From an uncultured Bacteroidales bacterium (GTDB taxonomy: Bacteria; Bacteroidota; Bacteroidia; Bacteroidales; P3): DNA of 6,948 nt. Numbering within the stretch: the first letter of the stretch is position 1; each line of letters begins with the position of its first letter. The DNA is taken from NCBI GenBank assembly GCA_947176325.1, contig CAMWQD010000059.1:1-6948 (forward strand), read 5' to 3'. Positions 4,359 through 6,948 of the stretch are shown piece after piece. The notes under the pieces were generated by a model that saw nothing but the letters and a program-made list of their open reading frames with translations, was not told where the DNA came from and did not search any database. A program made the translations under genes and the position numbers.

Positions 4359-6278
4359 TTATTCCTTGAGACGGTAGGTGGAGAAGCCTGCCGGAACGAG
4401 GCGTTCTTCGGCAAGAAGCGTCCGCCACAGGCGGGAAAGCGCTTCTTGCCGTTCTGCGGGAAATGCGTCGAGCAATTCCCGCAGCGAACGCGGCCTTTCC
4501 GCAAGGAAAGGTTTGATTGTATCGAATAAAGTCGCTTGCAGGGCGGGGGAGAGATCCACCGCCCTTTTTTCCAGACATACGTCGCAGAATCCGCAATTCT
4601 CTTTCAAGTCCTCGCCGAAATACTGAATCAGGTAACGGTTGCGGCAGAGCGTGTTTTCCCGCACGTAGCCTATCACCGCATCGAGCTTGCGCCTGGCGTT
4701 CTCCTTGCGCAGCAGATAGGTTTCGGGCGAAAGCATGTATTTGCCCGCCTTGCGCCTCTCGCGTGTAAAGGACAGGGTGGCGCCCTGCGTGGCGGGGCTG
4801 TAGTCCAACACATCTTCCTGTTGCAGACGGGTCAACAACGCTTTCACGTCGGCCTCGCTGCGGGCGATGCCCTTGGCGATTTCGCTTTCGGAAACGGGCG
4901 TGAAGTCGGAGAAGAGGCGGCCGCCGTATCGCCGCAGGAGAAACTGCAACAGCGGTGCAAAGGCCGCATGTTCCACTTCGTAGCGATAGAAGGCGTCGTA
5001 GGCGCACCGAAGGTGCACACGGCTCGCTTCGCTCGCCGTGTCCGACAGTCTCACATAACCTTCCTTCTCCAAGAACGACAGCGCCGAGAAACATTCGGAG
5101 GCGGGGAAACGGTAGGCGGTGCAGAACTCGCGGAGGTTGAACGCGAACACCGAGCCCTCGCCCGCGCCGGGCGCCAACTCAAAATAGTTGCACAAAGCCT
5201 CGTATACCCGCGCGATGAAGTCGGTGGAAGGATAGGACTTGGCGAAGTTCTCCTCGGCCTCCACAATGTCGGAAGGGTGGTGGAGCATCAACGCGAAAGC
5301 CCTTTTTTCGTCGCGCCCGGCCCGCCCCGCCTCCTGAAAATAGGCCTCGAGGGTGTCGGGCAAGTCCCAATGCACCACCCAGCGCACGTCGGGTTTGTCG
5401 ATGCCCATGCCGAAGGCGTTGGTGGCCACCATCACCCGCACCTTGTTGTCTATCCACGCCTGCTGGCGCGTGTTCCGCTCCTCGTGCGAAAGGCCGGCAT
5501 GGTAGGACGTGGCCGATATGCCCCGTTCCTGCAAGGCCGCGGCGATTTCGCCGGTCTTGCGGCGGGAGCGCACGTACACGATGCCGCAGCCCTTTATCTT
5601 TTTCAGGATGCGTTCGATGCGCCCTCTTTTGTCTTCGTCGTAAACTACACTGTAAATCAGATTTTCGCGTCTGAAACTCTTTTGAAACACCTTGTGCGGC
5701 GAAATCTGCAACTTGTCTTGAATGTCCTCCACCACATCGGGCGTGGCCGTGGCGGTGAGCGCCAGCAGCGGCACCAACGGAAAATAGCGGCGCAGTTCGG
5801 CGATACGCAGGTAGGGCGGGCGGAAATCGTAGCCCCACTGCGAAATGCAATGCGCCTCATCCACCGCCAGCAAGCACACCTGCATCTTCTCGAAGTGTGC
5901 GCGGAAGGCCGCACTGGTGCAACGCTCGGGCGACACATAGAGGAATTTGAGCCTGCCGTGAACGGCTGCGTTGAGAATCCACTCGGCCTCCTGCGTGCTT
6001 TGACCGCTGTAGAGGGTTTCGGCGGCAACGCCCCGTTTCTTGAGGTTCTCCACTTGGTCTTTCATTAAAGCAATAAGGGGCGATATGACAATGCATATCC
6101 CCCTCATGGCTAAGGCCGGCACTTGAAAGCAGATGGATTTTCCTCCGCCGGTAGGGAGGAGGGCCAAGGCATCCCGCCCTTGCAGTACATGACGGATAAT
6201 GTCTTCCTGCAAGGGTCGGAACTGCGCGTAGCCCCAATAATCCGAAAGGATTTTGTGAATATCGCTACTTGTTTCCAA
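4359..6278 (-). CDS. recQ: RecQ family ATP-dependent DNA helicase
   Basis: A 3'-5' superfamily 2 DNA helicase for recombination and replication-fork repair, 639 residues. Motifs run in order: motif 0 in YWGYAQFRPLQEDII (14-28), Walker A PTGGGKS (42-48), motif Ia SPLIALMKDQV (66-76), DEAH (140-143) followed by the RecQ aromatic-rich loop CISQWGYDFRPPY (144-156), LTATAT (174-179), GIVYVRSR (232-239), NAFGMGIDKPDVRW (287-300) and motif VI QEAGRAGRD (315-323). A zinc cluster C545, C562, C565, C568 keeps the 17-3-3 spacing of E. coli RecQ but sits about 165 residues further on, behind an extra segment with winged-helix-like stretches; a final 65-residue tail lacks an obvious HRDC domain. As I recall, this layout is shared by Bacteroidetes RecQ proteins. 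The start must be TTG at 6278: TAA lies in frame at 6287-6285, and the first in-frame ATG (residue 58) would remove motif 0 and Walker A. The start overlaps the upstream gene's stop by 14 bp, suggesting coupling. The stop is 3 bp from the convergent CoA-transferase stop. Confidence 0.95.
   Translation of the reverse strand: METSSDIHKILSDYWGYAQFRPLQEDIIRHVLQGRDALALLPTGGGKSICFQVPALAMRGICIVISPLIALMKDQVENLKKRGVAAETLYSGQSTQEAEWILNAAVHGRLKFLYVSPERCTSAAFRAHFEKMQVCLLAVDEAHCISQWGYDFRPPYLRIAELRRYFPLVPLLALTATATPDVVEDIQDKLQISPHKVFQKSFRRENLIYSVVYDEDKRGRIERILKKIKGCGIVYVRSRRKTGEIAAALQERGISATSYHAGLSHEERNTRQQAWIDNKVRVMVATNAFGMGIDKPDVRWVVHWDLPDTLEAYFQEAGRAGRDEKRAFALMLHHPSDIVEAEENFAKSYPSTDFIARVYEALCNYFELAPGAGEGSVFAFNLREFCTAYRFPASECFSALSFLEKEGYVRLSDTASEASRVHLRCAYDAFYRYEVEHAAFAPLLQFLLRRYGGRLFSDFTPVSESEIAKGIARSEADVKALLTRLQQEDVLDYSPATQGATLSFTRERRKAGKYMLSPETYLLRKENARRKLDAVIGYVRENTLCRNRYLIQYFGEDLKENCGFCDVCLEKRAVDLSPALQATLFDTIKPFLAERPRSLRELLDAFPAERQEALSRLWRTLLAEERLVPAGFSTYRLKE
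4409..4451. repeat. Perfect 12-bp inverted repeat (long hairpin) inside the 3' end of recQ
   Basis: CGGCAAGAAGCG (4409-4420) is exactly reversed and complemented at 4440-4451. A second 5-bp stem, CCGCC (4422-4426) with GGCGG (4430-4434) around a 3-nt loop, can stack inside it. The structure begins 54 nt past the CoA-transferase stop and lies in recQ codons 610-623, so both convergent transcripts would contain it. There is no U-tract on either strand, so it is not a textbook intrinsic terminator; it might protect 3' ends or pause polymerase, or be chance. Confidence 0.4.
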
Positions 6279-6948
6279 GAACCTTTATCTTGTTGACCTC
6301 CCAAGTGGCCATGGTCTCGGTGTCGCTGCGGTACACAAAGGCCAGACGGATGGTCTTGCCCCGGTAGGCCGTCAGGTCGATGTTGCCCGACGACTTGAAA
6401 GTGAAGTTGTTGCCCTCGTGCGGATTAGGAATGGCCAGACGCTCCCATTTCCATTTGGTCTGTTTGGGATCTCCGCTTTCGTAGTTTTCCGAAATATATA
6501 CGGCGTACCACGAGTCGGGCGAGTTGTATTTATAACTCAAGGCCTGTTCGAAACTGAAATCGAAGCGGCTGTAGGCTTCGTCGAGGGTAATGGCGGGCGA
6601 AATCAACCAGTCTTCATTCTCGCTCTTGTCGCTTCCGCTTCCCTGCACCATCATGCAGCCGTTGCCGTAGGAACCCCAAACCCAAGTGGCGGGGCCTTTG
6701 AGATCGTGAACCGTGAAGCCGTTGAGGCTGGAGGCGAAGGATGCCGAATAAATGGGCACGTTCTCTCCGGCGGAGGCTTCGAACTGCGCGAGATTCAAAT
6801 CGTTGAGTTCACGCAGATAGAATTGATGCGTGGAACCGTAAATGGCGTAGATGCAGAGCATATCGCCCTTTCCGGCCGGCACGGGGCGGCGGAAGAAACG
6901 GCAGGCGCTGCTGGTGCGCAGGGTCAGTTCCGAGCCCGTTCCGTTAAT
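6265..6948 (-). CDS. Probable surface (lipo)protein, C-terminal part: DUF5689-like plus choice-of-anchor-J-like domain
   Basis: The frame is open to the right edge, so the start and any signal peptide lie outside; 227 residues are visible, ending in TAG at 6267-6265. The first 50 or so residues (LTLRTSSACRFFRR, then GDMLCIYAIYGSTHQFYLRELNDL, 28-51) look like the end of a DUF5689-type beta-rich, OB-fold-like domain. The rest, from about residue 65, resembles the jelly-roll choice-of-anchor J domain: ASFASSLNGFTVHDL (69-83), NEDWLISPAITL (111-122), FDFSFEQALSY (129-139), WYAVYISENYESGDP (147-161) and a closing IDLTAYRGKTIRLAFVYRS (190-208) followed by ATWEVNKIKV. Both domains occur together in Bacteroidetes cell-surface lipoproteins, often near TonB-dependent receptors or exported nucleases. 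A GTG at 6882 is in frame but lies within the DUF5689-like domain and should not be taken as a start. It probably heads a transcription unit that includes recQ. The molecular function is unknown. Confidence 0.75.
   Translation of the reverse strand: MNGTGSELTLRTSSACRFFRRPVPAGKGDMLCIYAIYGSTHQFYLRELNDLNLAQFEASAGENVPIYSASFASSLNGFTVHDLKGPATWVWGSYGNGCMMVQGSGSDKSENEDWLISPAITLDEAYSRFDFSFEQALSYKYNSPDSWYAVYISENYESGDPKQTKWKWERLAIPNPHEGNNFTFKSSGNIDLTAYRGKTIRLAFVYRSDTETMATWEVNKIKVLGNK

Noticed and set aside
6265..6882. A complete 205-residue protein starting at GTG 6882.
   Set aside because: The frame continues without a stop to the window edge and the residues on both sides of 6882 belong to one DUF5689-like domain, so this is an interior codon of a longer gene.
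1..6948. Mobile elements, CRISPR arrays, tRNA genes, toxin-antitoxin pairs or a defence island around recQ.
   Set aside because: No transposase, integrase, repeat-spacer pattern, cloverleaf or small paired ORFs were seen. The RecQ has the layout of a housekeeping helicase and none of its neighbours resembles a known defence component.

Overview
The window looks like the chromosome of a fermentative, anaerobic member of the Bacteroidales. Four signs point there. The intergenic promoter boxes fit TAnnTTTG, the Bacteroidetes -7 element. No start codon has a well-placed Shine-Dalgarno site. The RecQ has the long architecture I recall from this phylum. The left-entering protein at the right edge has the DUF5689-like plus choice-of-anchor-J layout of Bacteroidetes surface lipoproteins. 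The DNA is GC-rich for the order, which might suggest a Rikenellaceae/Alistipes-type or similar lineage, but the sequence alone does not settle this.

Layout. At the left edge (1-393, minus) is the first 131 codons of pyruvate:ferredoxin oxidoreductase, running out of the window. A 176-bp divergent intergenic region (394-569) carries candidate promoters for both directions plus a small cluster of GC-rich repeats. A compact plus-strand cluster follows: a secreted PepC/bleomycin-hydrolase-type cysteine peptidase (570-1961), a secreted endonuclease/exonuclease/phosphatase-fold protein (1982-3046) and a cytoplasmic acetyl-CoA hydrolase/transferase-family CoA-transferase (3051-4355). Gaps of 20 and 4 bp suggest one operon. 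Facing it, only 3 bp away, is recQ (4359-6278, minus). The recQ start is TTG and overlaps by 14 bp the stop of an upstream gene for a probable surface protein (6265-6948, 5' end outside the window).

How the genes may work together. PFOR makes acetyl-CoA from pyruvate, and the CoA-transferase swaps CoA between acyl-CoAs and acids such as acetate. With a periplasmic peptidase between them, the left and middle parts read as a small peptide and amino-acid fermentation neighbourhood (inference). The exported EEP-fold protein and the DUF5689-like surface protein could both belong to extracellular nucleic-acid or phosphodiester handling, but they lie in different transcription units. RecQ is a DNA-repair helicase whose coupling to a surface-protein gene looks fortuitous.

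I see no tRNA, rRNA, CRISPR array, insertion sequence or phage gene, and I do not find a clearly new defence or mobile system. The points most worth a second look are the TTG start and overlap of recQ, a perfect 12-bp inverted repeat inside the recQ tail just past the convergent gene's stop, winged-helix-like extra segments in RecQ, and the architecture of the divergent promoter region.
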